Shown here: positions 6,609 to 12,581 of the stretch, in pieces | Layout: each line of letters begins with the position of its first letter | Position numbering within the stretch: the stretch's first letter is position 1 | Notes under the pieces: generated by a model | Told to the model about the DNA's origin: nothing | The model's database searches: none | What the model saw: the letters and a program-made list of their open reading frames with translations, nothing else | Position numbers and translations under genes: made by a program | Assembly: GCA_030672605.1 (NCBI GenBank) | Contig: DAOVGE010000106.1 | Span: forward strand, 1-15,250 | Length of the DNA stretch: 15,250 nucleotides | Direction of reading: 5' to 3' | Source of the DNA: Methanosarcinales archaeon | Lineage (GTDB): Archaea > Halobacteriota > Methanosarcinia > Methanosarcinales > Methanogasteraceae

Positions 6609-6617
6609 ATTGCGTCC

Positions 6618-7697
6618 CTAAAAATCCCTTTTGACCATATACTCCGCCCACATCAGCAGAAGATCCCTGTATCCGGACTGCGGTATCCGTTCTATGTGGC
6701 TCTTCGCCTCTCCAATGTGCCGATCAGCGAGCGCACTCACATATTCGATGCTGCCTATATCCGATAGGATGTCCACGACCTCGCCCACCTCCGCATCCGA
6801 CGCGCCCTCGTTTCCGAGTGTTTCCGATAATCGCCGCTTCTGCGCAGAATCCGCATTCGTGAAGGCGTGGTATACGATGAGCGTCCGTTTCCCTTCCTTA
6901 ATGTCTGAACCGACCACTTTTCCGAGTTTCTTTGTATCCCCGACAACGCCAAGGATGTCGTCCTGCAACTGGAATGCGGTACCGCATCTGCCTGTGAACT
7001 GCGATATCGAATGAACCAGCTCGTTCCCCTCGTCTTTTGTGTTGAGCCCGATCATCGCACCCATTTTTCCGGAAAACTCGTACAGCGCTCCTGTCTTTTT
7101 CCAGAGCATCTCGAGGATCGCATCCTCGCTCAGCGATTCTATCGGAGCCCTCGAATACTGGACATCGAGGGTCTGCCCTGAGAGGAGCGTCAGCACAACG
7201 TCGGTCTCCATCATTCTGATCAGGTGCAGCACGACGTCGGAGTCGACGCCGCGCTCCTCGAGTTCGGATAGAAGCGAGACAGACCAGCCCTGTTGGACAT
7301 CTCCGGCAAGTATCGCAATCGATGTGCCATAGCGCGCCGCAGCGTCATTATCGTAGCCGAGTTCAACCGCTCTCCTGCGAAATTCCTCGTGCACGGTGTA
7401 TCCGCCACGCCGCATGCTGTCCCGGTCTATGACGTCGTCATGCACGAGCGTCCATGTGTGAAATATCTCAATTGCCGCCGCCGCGGGAAGTGCGATCTCT
7501 TCGTTGCCGCCGGCTGCACCACATGAGAAGAGCAGAACAGCTGGTCGGAGCGACTTGCCGCGCTTACCATCCAGATACAGGTATGCTGAGTCGTGAACAT
7601 CCCTCCCGTGAAACCGCTTTCTCTGCCTATCTGATCTGATATACTCATAAACTATGTCGCCACGTTTTGCGAGTTCGCTTTCGAACAGTTCATTCAT
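6618..7697 (-). CDS. Trans-type polyprenyl (geranylgeranyl/farnesyl) diphosphate synthase
   Basis: This enzyme condenses isopentenyl diphosphate with allylic diphosphates to make the C15-C20 precursors of archaeal ether lipids. With the start at 7697 it is 359 aa. Motifs in order are GKSLRP (48-52 region), the first Asp-rich motif DDVID (87-91) inside LVHDDVIDRD followed by RRG, GQTLD (174-178), and the second Asp-rich motif QLQDDILG (243-250) with GSDIKEGKRT (263-272). Position -5 relative to the first motif, which helps set chain length, is Trp82. I chose ATG 7697 because it lies 4 nt after the RNase J stop; an extension to 7760 would overlap RNase J and adds 21 residues unlike the family. 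It is the last gene of a three-gene run. An RNase J gene next to this synthase is a known archaeal neighbourhood, often with mevalonate-pathway genes, which are absent here. Product chain length is not certain. Confidence 0.9.
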   Translation of the reverse strand: MNELFESELAKRGDIVYEYIRSDRQRKRFHGRDVHDSAYLYLDGKRGKSLRPAVLLFSCGAAGGNEEIALPAAAAIEIFHTWTLVHDDVIDRDSMRRGGYTVHEEFRRRAVELGYDNDAAARYGTSIAILAGDVQQGWSVSLLSELEERGVDSDVVLHLIRMMETDVVLTLLSGQTLDVQYSRAPIESLSEDAILEMLWKKTGALYEFSGKMGAMIGLNTKDEGNELVHSISQFTGRCGTAFQLQDDILGVVGDTKKLGKVVGSDIKEGKRTLIVYHAFTNADSAQKRRLSETLGNEGASDAEVGEVVDILSDIGSIEYVSALADRHIGEAKSHIERIPQSGYRDLLLMWAEYMVKRDF

Positions 7698-7701
7698 ACT
7701 A

Positions 7702-9042
7702 TCATCCGAGAACCAGTTCCTCCCCGTTTCTGAGCAGATGGATGGTGTCCCCGAGCACATATCCCGCAGATTCAGCTATTTCAAGATACGAACCATGCAT
7801 CACGATGCTGCCATGCGCAGGGATCACGTGCTCCGGATTTATCATGCGCAAGAGCTCCCAGTGATCCTCCCTGCAGGCATGCCCTGAGACATGAACCTTA
7901 TCATAGATGCGTGCGCCCCTCATCCTCAATTTCGTCTCGATTGCGTAACGGTTTGCAAGTGTTCCCGGTGTTGGTATGGCATTTGCGGAAAATATGACCT
8001 TATCCCCGGTTTCAATCCGGTAGTCCGTACCATCCACAGCCACACGGTCAAGCACAGCCCCGGGCTCTCCTTGATGCCCTGTCATGATCGGGAGGTATTT
8101 ATCCTTCCCTTCGGCTGCGATTCTCGCAAGCGCTTTGTCTATCGTCTTGCGTGTGCCATACACATTCAGATTATCCGGAAACTCCACATATCCCATATTC
8201 TTTGCCAGTTTCACATATTTATCCATCGAGCGCCCCAGGAGTACCGGGATTCTATCCATCTTCTTTGCGATCTTAACGATCGAATCGATTCTTGCGACAT
8301 GTGATGAAAAAGTGGTCACGATGACTCCTGACTTAGTTTCCTCGGTTCCGGTGAGAACATCGTGGAGCATCTCCTTTGCGATGCGCTCTGACGGCGTTTT
8401 TCCGGAGATTGCCGCATTGGTGCTCTCTGTTATCATCAGAAATACGCCCTCCTTTCCGATCTGTTTGAGTCGAGGTATGTCTGGTGGCTCGCCCAGTGTC
8501 GGTGTCCGGTCCATCTTGAAGTCGTTGGCATACAACAGAACGCCTTGCGGAGCATGTATCGCAACAAAGACGCAGTCCAGCGTGCTGTGCTGCACCCGAA
8601 TGAATTCTATGGACAGATTTGGTGAGATATCCCTCACATCGCCCGCATGCATCGATATTAGCTTGTTTTCTGCGTTAAACTTCCGTTCCGACTTAATCAA
8701 TTGCTTGATCAGACCGATTGTATATGGTGTTGCGATGATCGGTGCACGGTACCTGTGCGCCAGCTTCGGAATCGCCCCGATGTGATCGAGGTGCCCGTGC
8801 GTGCAGACGATTGCGCGAACCGTTCCGTCCACCCCTTTCATCACGGTGTCATCCGGTATCGCACCCATCTTGATCAGATCGAGCGAATGCATCCGTTCGG
8901 TCTCCACATCCTCGTGAATCTGTATCTGGTCAAGACGGAGCCCCATGTCAAGAATGATTATGTCTTTGCCAACGTGCACAGCGGTCATATTCCGACCCAT
9001 CTCATTGTATCCGCCGACGCCAATAATTCCAATGTCGTCCAT
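7702..9042 (-). CDS. rnj: Archaeal RNase J (beta-CASP metallo-ribonuclease)
   Basis: The 446-aa protein belongs to the archaeal RNase J group, which in studied euryarchaea acts mainly as a 5'-3' exoribonuclease in RNA decay and processing. The metallo-beta-lactamase core carries HGHLDH (82-87), His152, Asp174 in YANDFKMD, His384 and His388 in HVSGHA, and His410 in IPAHG. The beta-CASP insert lies between the two halves of the lactamase fold (about 200-350) and includes TGHQGEPGAVLDR. It lacks a long C-terminal extension, as expected of archaeal forms. The ATG at 9042 has a purine-rich GAGAGGG upstream. It lies 25 nt after the pyruvate-kinase-like gene and 4 nt before the polyprenyl synthase, so translation of the latter is probably coupled. 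Confidence 0.93.
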   Translation of the reverse strand: MDDIGIIGVGGYNEMGRNMTAVHVGKDIIILDMGLRLDQIQIHEDVETERMHSLDLIKMGAIPDDTVMKGVDGTVRAIVCTHGHLDHIGAIPKLAHRYRAPIIATPYTIGLIKQLIKSERKFNAENKLISMHAGDVRDISPNLSIEFIRVQHSTLDCVFVAIHAPQGVLLYANDFKMDRTPTLGEPPDIPRLKQIGKEGVFLMITESTNAAISGKTPSERIAKEMLHDVLTGTEETKSGVIVTTFSSHVARIDSIVKIAKKMDRIPVLLGRSMDKYVKLAKNMGYVEFPDNLNVYGTRKTIDKALARIAAEGKDKYLPIMTGHQGEPGAVLDRVAVDGTDYRIETGDKVIFSANAIPTPGTLANRYAIETKLRMRGARIYDKVHVSGHACREDHWELLRMINPEHVIPAHGSIVMHGSYLEIAESAGYVLGDTIHLLRNGEELVLG

Positions 9043-9067
9043 TATATCCCTCTCTTCCTACGACCCG

Positions 9068-9649
9068 TCACTTCACCCTCGGCATCGCAATGATCTCTCG
9101 CACCTGCATATCAAAAAAGCTGTTTGCATGCCCGGGTCGGATCACGCACGCGACATCAGCGCCGGTACTCGTCCCACCGATTGCGATGATCTCGGAGTCG
9201 TTGCCAACAGGGATCATGCCCGAATCGGCAGCCATGATCGTAATCTCGACAGCCACCTTGAATCCAATCCCAAAGAGGCTCCTCAGAACTGCCGCAATGG
9301 TCTCGGATCTGCTTGCTCCGCCGAGTTTGTCGGAAAACGACCGCTCAACTCCTGAGAGGGCGTGCGTCTGTGTGAAGACACTTGCGCCCATCTCCTGCAA
9401 TGTTTTGAGATTGAGATCATCGACTAACCACTTTTCTGAGCCTCTTGCGCCGTAATGCAGCGTCACAACGATTGTTTCGATGTCTGTTCCTTCTGCTGCC
9501 TTAGCAACCTTAATTCCGGTTGATCCGGTGGTGCTTGCAACAACGATGTGCTTGATTCCAAGTTCGGATGCCCGCTCAACAGCGGCTCTCACGGTCTCGT
9601 CCGTGTTGGCAGCACCCGGTTCTTCAAAGTATATGATTCCCTTGTCCAT
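9068..9649 (-). CDS. Pyruvate kinase C-terminal alpha/beta-domain-like protein
   Basis: The 193-aa protein resembles the isolated C-terminal alpha/beta domain of pyruvate kinase, without the catalytic barrel, so pyruvate kinase activity is not expected. The N-terminal half has the recurring pattern of HIVVASTTGSTGIKVAKAA, followed by IVVTLHYG; the C-terminal part contains ADSGMIPVG, IAIGGTSTGADVACVIRP and FDMQVREIIAMPR. Proteins of this kind are found in archaea and some bacteria and their role is unknown. The ATG at 9649 follows GGTGAT at a suitable distance. The gene starts 18 nt after the 3' end of tRNA-Gly on the same strand, leaving no room for its own promoter, so it probably shares the tRNA's transcript. 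It heads the run leading to RNase J and polyprenyl synthase. Confidence 0.8.
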   Translation of the reverse strand: MDKGIIYFEEPGAANTDETVRAAVERASELGIKHIVVASTTGSTGIKVAKAAEGTDIETIVVTLHYGARGSEKWLVDDLNLKTLQEMGASVFTQTHALSGVERSFSDKLGGASRSETIAAVLRSLFGIGFKVAVEITIMAADSGMIPVGNDSEIIAIGGTSTGADVACVIRPGHANSFFDMQVREIIAMPRVK

Positions 9650-9667
9650 GATATCACCATGTACGTA

Positions 9668-9738
9668 TGCGGCTGCCGGGATTCGAACCCGGGTTACAAG
9701 CTTGGGAAGCTCATGTCATACCGCTAAACTACAGCCGC
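9668..9738 (-). tRNA. tRNA-Gly (anticodon CCC)
   Basis: Read on the minus strand this folds into a full cloverleaf. The acceptor stem GCGGCTG/CAGCCGC is 7 bp perfect. The D arm is weak with an AGCGGTA loop. The anticodon stem TGAGC/GCTTG contains G-U pairs around the loop TTCCCAA, giving anticodon CCC. The variable loop is 4 nt, and the T arm is CCGGG-TTCGAAT-CCCGG. The discriminator is A (9668) and no CCA is encoded. No intron is present. A TATA-like box lies 27 nt upstream. The 3' end is 18 nt from the start codon of the next gene. Confidence 0.95.
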
Positions 9739-9757
9739 GGATGTAAACACTTGTGGC

Positions 9758-9775
9758 AGCATACTTTATATCTTT
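9758..9775. promoter_or_regulatory. TATA box between tRNA-Gly and purC, possibly used in both directions
   Basis: The only AT-rich box in the 58-bp gap is CTTTATATC (9764-9772). On the minus strand it reads AAAAGATATAAAG, a TATA box with a purine-rich BRE-like flank about 27-30 nt from the tRNA 5' end. On the plus strand TTTATATC sits about 29 nt before the purC ATG, which has no Shine-Dalgarno, fitting a leaderless purC mRNA. Use by the tRNA is well supported; use by purC is inferred from spacing. Confidence 0.65.
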
Positions 9776-9796
9776 TGGTGCGCATCAGAGAATGTC

Positions 9797-10543
9797 ATGA
9801 CAACCGAGATCAGAGAGCGGGCAGGTAAATCGAAGGACATCATCAAAAAGGACGGAAAGACGTTCTTCGAATTCACGAATCGCACAACCGCGTTCGACGG
9901 GGTAAAGAAGGACGAGTTCGCGCACAAGGGCGAGATATGCTGCAAATTATCTGCGTACTGGTTCGAGATCATGGAAAGCGAGGGCATACCAACGCATTTC
10001 CGTGCGTTCGTCCCGCCAAACACGATGGAAGTCAAACATCTCGAGATAATCCCGGTCGAGGTGATCTGTCGCAATTTTGTTGCAGGATCGCTCTTGAGAC
10101 GACATGAGAGCGGAGACGCCGTCCCCGCAGGAATCGAACCACGTCTTGGCGCAAAGATACTCGACCCGATCGTCGAGTTCACAACCAAGTTCGAGGCTGT
10201 GGATCGACCGATCGATCATGAAGAGATCATGAAGAATGGCTGGCTCAGACGCGAGGAACTGGACTCAATTGCGGAATGTACGAGAAAGGTGAACAATATT
10301 ATGAAGAGACGCCTCTCTGATAAGGGAATCATCCTTGCAGACTTTAAGATCGAGTTTGGTAAGAACTCCGCGGGCGAGATATTGCTTGCCGATGAACTCG
10401 GAACTCCGGATGGCTGCCGGTTCTGGGACCTGGATTCATACGAGAATGGCGAGATTGTGAGTCTCGACAAGGACGTGTACAGATACGACAAGGGGGATCT
10501 CTCTGACGTTTATCAGAGGATATACCAGAGGATCTGTGAATAG
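9797..10543 (+). CDS. purC: SAICAR synthetase (phosphoribosylaminoimidazole-succinocarboxamide synthase)
   Basis: PurC joins aspartate to CAIR with ATP to form SAICAR in IMP synthesis. The 248-aa protein is full length. Seen in order are RAGKSKDII near the N-terminus, TAFDGVKKDE, VEVICRNFVAGSLLRR (the conserved RN..AGS segment), the DFKIEFG motif, and DELGTPDGCRFW, which together define the family's ATP/CAIR site. The ATG at 9797 is used because an ATG five bases earlier is followed at once by a stop. No ribosome binding site is seen, and the TATA box 29 nt upstream suggests a leaderless mRNA. It is divergent from tRNA-Gly and followed by copy B of the structured repeat. purE lies upstream on the same strand, separated by EF-2 and the tRNA operon. 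Confidence 0.97.
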   Translation: MTTEIRERAGKSKDIIKKDGKTFFEFTNRTTAFDGVKKDEFAHKGEICCKLSAYWFEIMESEGIPTHFRAFVPPNTMEVKHLEIIPVEVICRNFVAGSLLRRHESGDAVPAGIEPRLGAKILDPIVEFTTKFEAVDRPIDHEEIMKNGWLRREELDSIAECTRKVNNIMKRRLSDKGIILADFKIEFGKNSAGEILLADELGTPDGCRFWDLDSYENGEIVSLDKDVYRYDKGDLSDVYQRIYQRICE

Positions 10544-10561
10544 CGAGTGATAAGTGGCGAA

Positions 10562-10719
10562 AATGAACGTGTTCAGTACTGTATGTTAGGAACCACAAGA
10601 TTACACAGTCTGCGAAGCAGCGGCGCAGCCATTCCCACAAGATTTACAAGATTTCTGTGCCAATCTTGTGCAATCTCGTGGTTTTATGTGTGGATATCCA
10701 CACAATATTGAGTAAGTAC
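10562..10719. repeat. Structured repeat element, copy B (inverted relative to 6006-6157)
   Basis: This is the reverse complement of copy A. Positions 10591-10632 are identical to the complement of 6084-6125, and 10646-10719 match the complement of 6006-6079 at 70 of 74. It has an 18-bp perfect palindrome (10687-10704), longer than the 14 bp in copy A, and a short duplication (AAATCTTGT-like) lengthening the middle. One edge lies 19 nt after the purC stop and the other only 8 nt before the tsr3 ATG, so the element fills almost the whole gap and must contain or replace the tsr3 promoter. Confidence 0.85.
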
Positions 10720-10727
10720 CAAAAAAC

Positions 10728-11225
10728 ATGCTCCCTCTCTACCTGTACCACGCAAACCAGTGCGATCCGAAGAGATGCACGGGGCGAAAACTGTTGCGGT
10801 TCGGGCTGGCTCAGAAGCGGAGCCCATCAGAACTGCCGCGCAGATCGATACTGCTCAGCCCGTTCTCAGAGAGGGCGCTCGCGCCTGATGATGCGCAGGC
10901 ATGCAAAGGAATCTCTGCTCTGGACATTTCGTGGGAACACGCAGAAGAGATTTTCAGGAGTCTTCGCCACGTAAAACAGAGAGCGCTTCCGTATCTGGTT
11001 GCCGCGAACCCTGTTAACTTCGGAAAGCCGTTCAAGCTCACAACTGCTGAGGCATTCGCTGCTGCACTCTACATTATGGGCGAGCCCGAGCAATCCAGGC
11101 TGGTCCTCGAAAAGTTCAACTGGGGGCACACGTTCCACGAACTGAACCGCGAACTGCTGGACGAGTATGCACATGCGCGGGACAGCTCAGAGGTGGTAGC
11201 GATTCAGAGTGAATATATGTGGTAG
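10728..11225 (+). CDS. tsr3: Tsr3-type 16S rRNA aminocarboxypropyltransferase (DUF367)
   Basis: Tsr3 transfers the 3-amino-3-carboxypropyl group of S-adenosylmethionine to a uridine derivative of small-subunit rRNA during ribosome maturation. The 165-aa protein is full length for archaeal members. Recognisable blocks are the N-terminal LYLYHANQCDPKRCTG..L.RFGLA, the central VKQRALPYLVAANPVNFGKP, FKLTTAEAFAAALYIMG, and the C-terminal FNWGHTFHELNRELLDEY. The ATG at 10728 begins immediately before the conserved N-terminus. It has no Shine-Dalgarno, and all sequence from -9 upstream belongs to repeat copy B, where AATATT (10704-10709) or TTTTATG (10682-10688) could serve as the TATA box. A short stem (11247-11251 with 11255-11259) and a T-rich tail follow the stop. 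Confidence 0.92.
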   Translation: MLPLYLYHANQCDPKRCTGRKLLRFGLAQKRSPSELPRRSILLSPFSERALAPDDAQACKGISALDISWEHAEEIFRSLRHVKQRALPYLVAANPVNFGKPFKLTTAEAFAAALYIMGEPEQSRLVLEKFNWGHTFHELNRELLDEYAHARDSSEVVAIQSEYMW

Positions 11226-11246
11226 TTTTGGTTGAAGCAACGCGTT

Positions 11247-11266
11247 CCGGAAGATCCGGGTCTTTT
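11247..11266 (+). terminator. Weak terminator after tsr3
   Basis: A perfect 5-bp stem CCGGA/TCCGG with a 3-base loop is followed by TCTTTT, 21 nt after the tsr3 stop. The position is right, but the stem is short and the T-run is only four long. Confidence 0.35.
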
Positions 11267-11328
11267 GTCAGCAGAACAGCTGGTTCGGCAAACAATCTTA
11301 AGTAATATTGAGAGGATGGTGCTTTGTG

Positions 11329-11430
11329 ATGAATCAGCAAAACCAGGAAACAGTAGATATTGCAGCTCTCAGGCAGTCAGAGTGTCGTGAGACTGACCCA
11401 ACAGAATGTGTTAAAACATCCCAATCATGA
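11329..11430 (+). CDS. 33-codon small ORF overlapping the next gene
   Basis: An ATG-started frame of 33 codons ends in TGA, which overlaps the start of the 91-aa gene in an ATGA (11427-11430), a common arrangement for translational coupling. The peptide is polar and rich in Gln, Glu and Thr (it starts MNQQNQETVDIAAL) with two cysteines, and has no signal or membrane segment. A purine-rich GAGAGGATGG (11310-11319) lies upstream, a little far from this ATG. An alternative 24-codon frame starts at 11316. I do not recognise it; it may be a leader peptide, a small protein or chance. Confidence 0.35.
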   Translation: MNQQNQETVDIAALRQSECRETDPTECVKTSQS

Positions 11431-11702
11431 CTGAAAAAAGAATCCCCTGTGAGATCATAGCGATCAACGAAGGCAAGACTTGGAATAACATAGTGGTAGA
11501 GCGGAAGGCGTCAAAGAAGCGGCTCTTCTTCGGCAAGACAAAAAAGGATATGGAGATAAATGTCGGAGACACGGCATACCTCGTGGTGGATGCCATGCCG
11601 TCCGAGCTCCCCGAAGCACCGCTGCGTGTGACGCTGTACGACAAGAACGAAACGAAGATCGACTGGACGGTTGTACAGCCGAGCCAGTTCAATGTCCTGT
11701 GA
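11427..11702 (+). CDS. Unknown 91-aa, probably beta-rich protein
   Basis: The reading frame starts with ATG at 11427, overlapping the preceding small ORF, and has ordinary codon use. The product has alternating hydrophobic strands (CEIIAINEG, NNIVVERKA, TAYLVVDAM, LRVTLYD, KIDWTVVQ) with a basic stretch KASKKRLFFGKTKKD at about 28-42. This suggests a small beta-barrel that could bind nucleic acid, but no family is recognised. It is cytoplasmic by sequence, with no signal or membrane helix. It ends 6 bp from the convergent CBS gene. No own Shine-Dalgarno is evident, consistent with coupling to the 33-codon ORF. Confidence 0.7.
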   Translation: MTEKRIPCEIIAINEGKTWNNIVVERKASKKRLFFGKTKKDMEINVGDTAYLVVDAMPSELPEAPLRVTLYDKNETKIDWTVVQPSQFNVL

Positions 11703-11708
11703 TCTTGG

Positions 11709-12188
11709 TCAGACAGCTGCGTTCTCACCGGAGAGCCCGCGGACGATATCGCCCCGCGTGACAATTCCCACCATGCGAAAATCGTCAAGCACAGGCAGCC
11801 GGTTGATCCGGTGATTCACCATCAGCGCGCTTGCAGCTTCGATTGAATCATCCGGCGAGATTGTACGCACATGCTTCGTCATGATCGTGCGTATCGGCTT
11901 TTCACCGACGTCCGCAAGCGCCCTCTTTGCTTCATCCCATCCAATCAGTTCGCGCAGCGGAATCTCGATTATCTCGAGCGGGCTCGGGAGCCACAGGTTC
12001 CTGCTGTGCTCAGGAAGTTCGAGTAATTTCAGTACATCAGACTCGGTAACAATTCCAGCCAGCCGGTCACCATCCATGACTGGCATACCACTTATGCCGT
12101 GACGCTTCAACGACGATGCGACCGTCCTGATGGCGTCGTCAATCTGGCAGGTGACGACCTCTTCGTGCATGACATCTCTCACGTTCAT
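11709..12188 (-). CDS. Two-CBS-domain protein
   Basis: With the start at 12188 the protein is 159 aa and consists of a CBS pair. CBS1 (about 1-57) runs MNVRDVMHEEVVTCQIDDAIRT to GIVTESDVLKL. CBS2 (about 98-152) runs PIRTIMTKHVRTISPDDSI to GIVTRGDIVRGL. Between them lies a linker (58-97) with PLRELIGWDEAKRAL. CBS pairs bind adenine nucleotides and act as regulatory modules; without a partner domain the target is unknown. The frame is open to a GTG at 12266, adding 26 residues unlike the family; I prefer 12188 because CBS proteins commonly begin M-V-D-M-like at this point. No Shine-Dalgarno is visible. It is convergent with the 91-aa gene, 6 bp apart. Confidence 0.85.
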   Translation of the reverse strand: MNVRDVMHEEVVTCQIDDAIRTVASSLKRHGISGMPVMDGDRLAGIVTESDVLKLLELPEHSRNLWLPSPLEIIEIPLRELIGWDEAKRALADVGEKPIRTIMTKHVRTISPDDSIEAASALMVNHRINRLPVLDDFRMVGIVTRGDIVRGLSGENAAV

Positions 12189-12276
12189 GCTGCCGGTATC
12201 TGATATTATGTGATGTATTCCTTTCGGTTCCGGGGAGTTCTGTTCACTCGAAGCGGAAAAGGTCACAAAGTGCGAT

Positions 12277-12409
12277 TATTAGACTTGTTGCGAAATAATT
12301 TGGAAAAGCCCGGAGAAGGGATATCCATAAAAAGGAGCAATATGCACGGAGCAATGGACGCCTTAGAATGCTGTATTTTATAGGATTTTATATCGCAACA
12401 AGTCTAATA
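12277..12409. mobile_element. MITE-like element with 17-bp perfect terminal inverted repeats
   Basis: TATTAGACTTGTTGCGA at 12277-12293 recurs exactly inverted at 12393-12409, framing 133 bp. Beyond the 17 bp the next bases remain similar (AATA against TATA). The interior has no ORF. The flanks diverge immediately outside; if the element is taken to begin at GACTT, both sides are flanked by TA, as for a TA target duplication, but the TIR palindrome makes the exact end ambiguous. No transposase is in the window, so it would be a non-autonomous derivative of an insertion sequence elsewhere. It lies upstream of the CBS gene and downstream of the secreted protein gene. Confidence 0.75.
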
Positions 12410-12521
12410 GACTAAATTCATAACAAACCCCTTGAAACCAAAGTTGGGTGAGCTCTGGTAAATAACCGATATGACTGGTCGTTTTTGCATTGCAACGCGA
12501 TGGTACACAAAGACCCAAAGA

Positions 12522-12545
12522 GGAGCCACTGCCCCGGGTGGCTCC
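12522..12545 (-). terminator. Hairpin terminator of the secreted CrtC/AttH-like gene
   Basis: GGAGCCAC (12522-12529) pairs perfectly over 8 bp with GTGGCTCC (12538-12545) around an 8-base loop. Read on the minus strand it lies 36 nt after the stop codon of the gene ending at 12582 and is followed by a moderately T-rich stretch (CTTTGGGTCTTTG). A bacterial-like hairpin is not the standard archaeal signal, so the stem could instead protect the 3' end. Confidence 0.5.
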
Positions 12546-12581
12546 ATCATTCCAGTCACGTTCAGCCCATTTCAACCACTA

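Larger units (their letters stand above)
5965..6617. other. Gene-free, repeat-filled region between EF-2 and polyprenyl synthase
   Basis: No reading frame here looks like a protein. The region holds copy A of the structured repeat (6006-6157), a long hairpin (6240-6313), a degenerate direct repeat of about 130-145 bp (6232-6375 and 6482-6608) and a run of nine G (6473-6481). The first 40 bases after EF-2 include AATCTGTGGTTAAA (near 5982-5995), close to the sequence at 14220-14233 in another repeat. An A-run at 6599-6604 reads as oligo-T on the minus strand, 13 nt after the polyprenyl synthase stop, and may end that operon. Confidence 0.75.

Noticed and set aside
6618..7760. Longer polyprenyl synthase starting at 7760
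   Set aside because: The extra 21 residues would overlap the RNase J coding end by about 60 bases and do not resemble the family; the ATG at 7697 fits the operon spacing.
8084..8785. 233-codon + strand frame opposite RNase J
   Set aside because: It is the antisense shadow of the well-supported RNase J gene and has no recognisable domain.
9068..9649. Catalytic pyruvate kinase
   Set aside because: Only the C-terminal alpha/beta-like domain is present; the barrel with the metal and phosphate-binding residues is absent.
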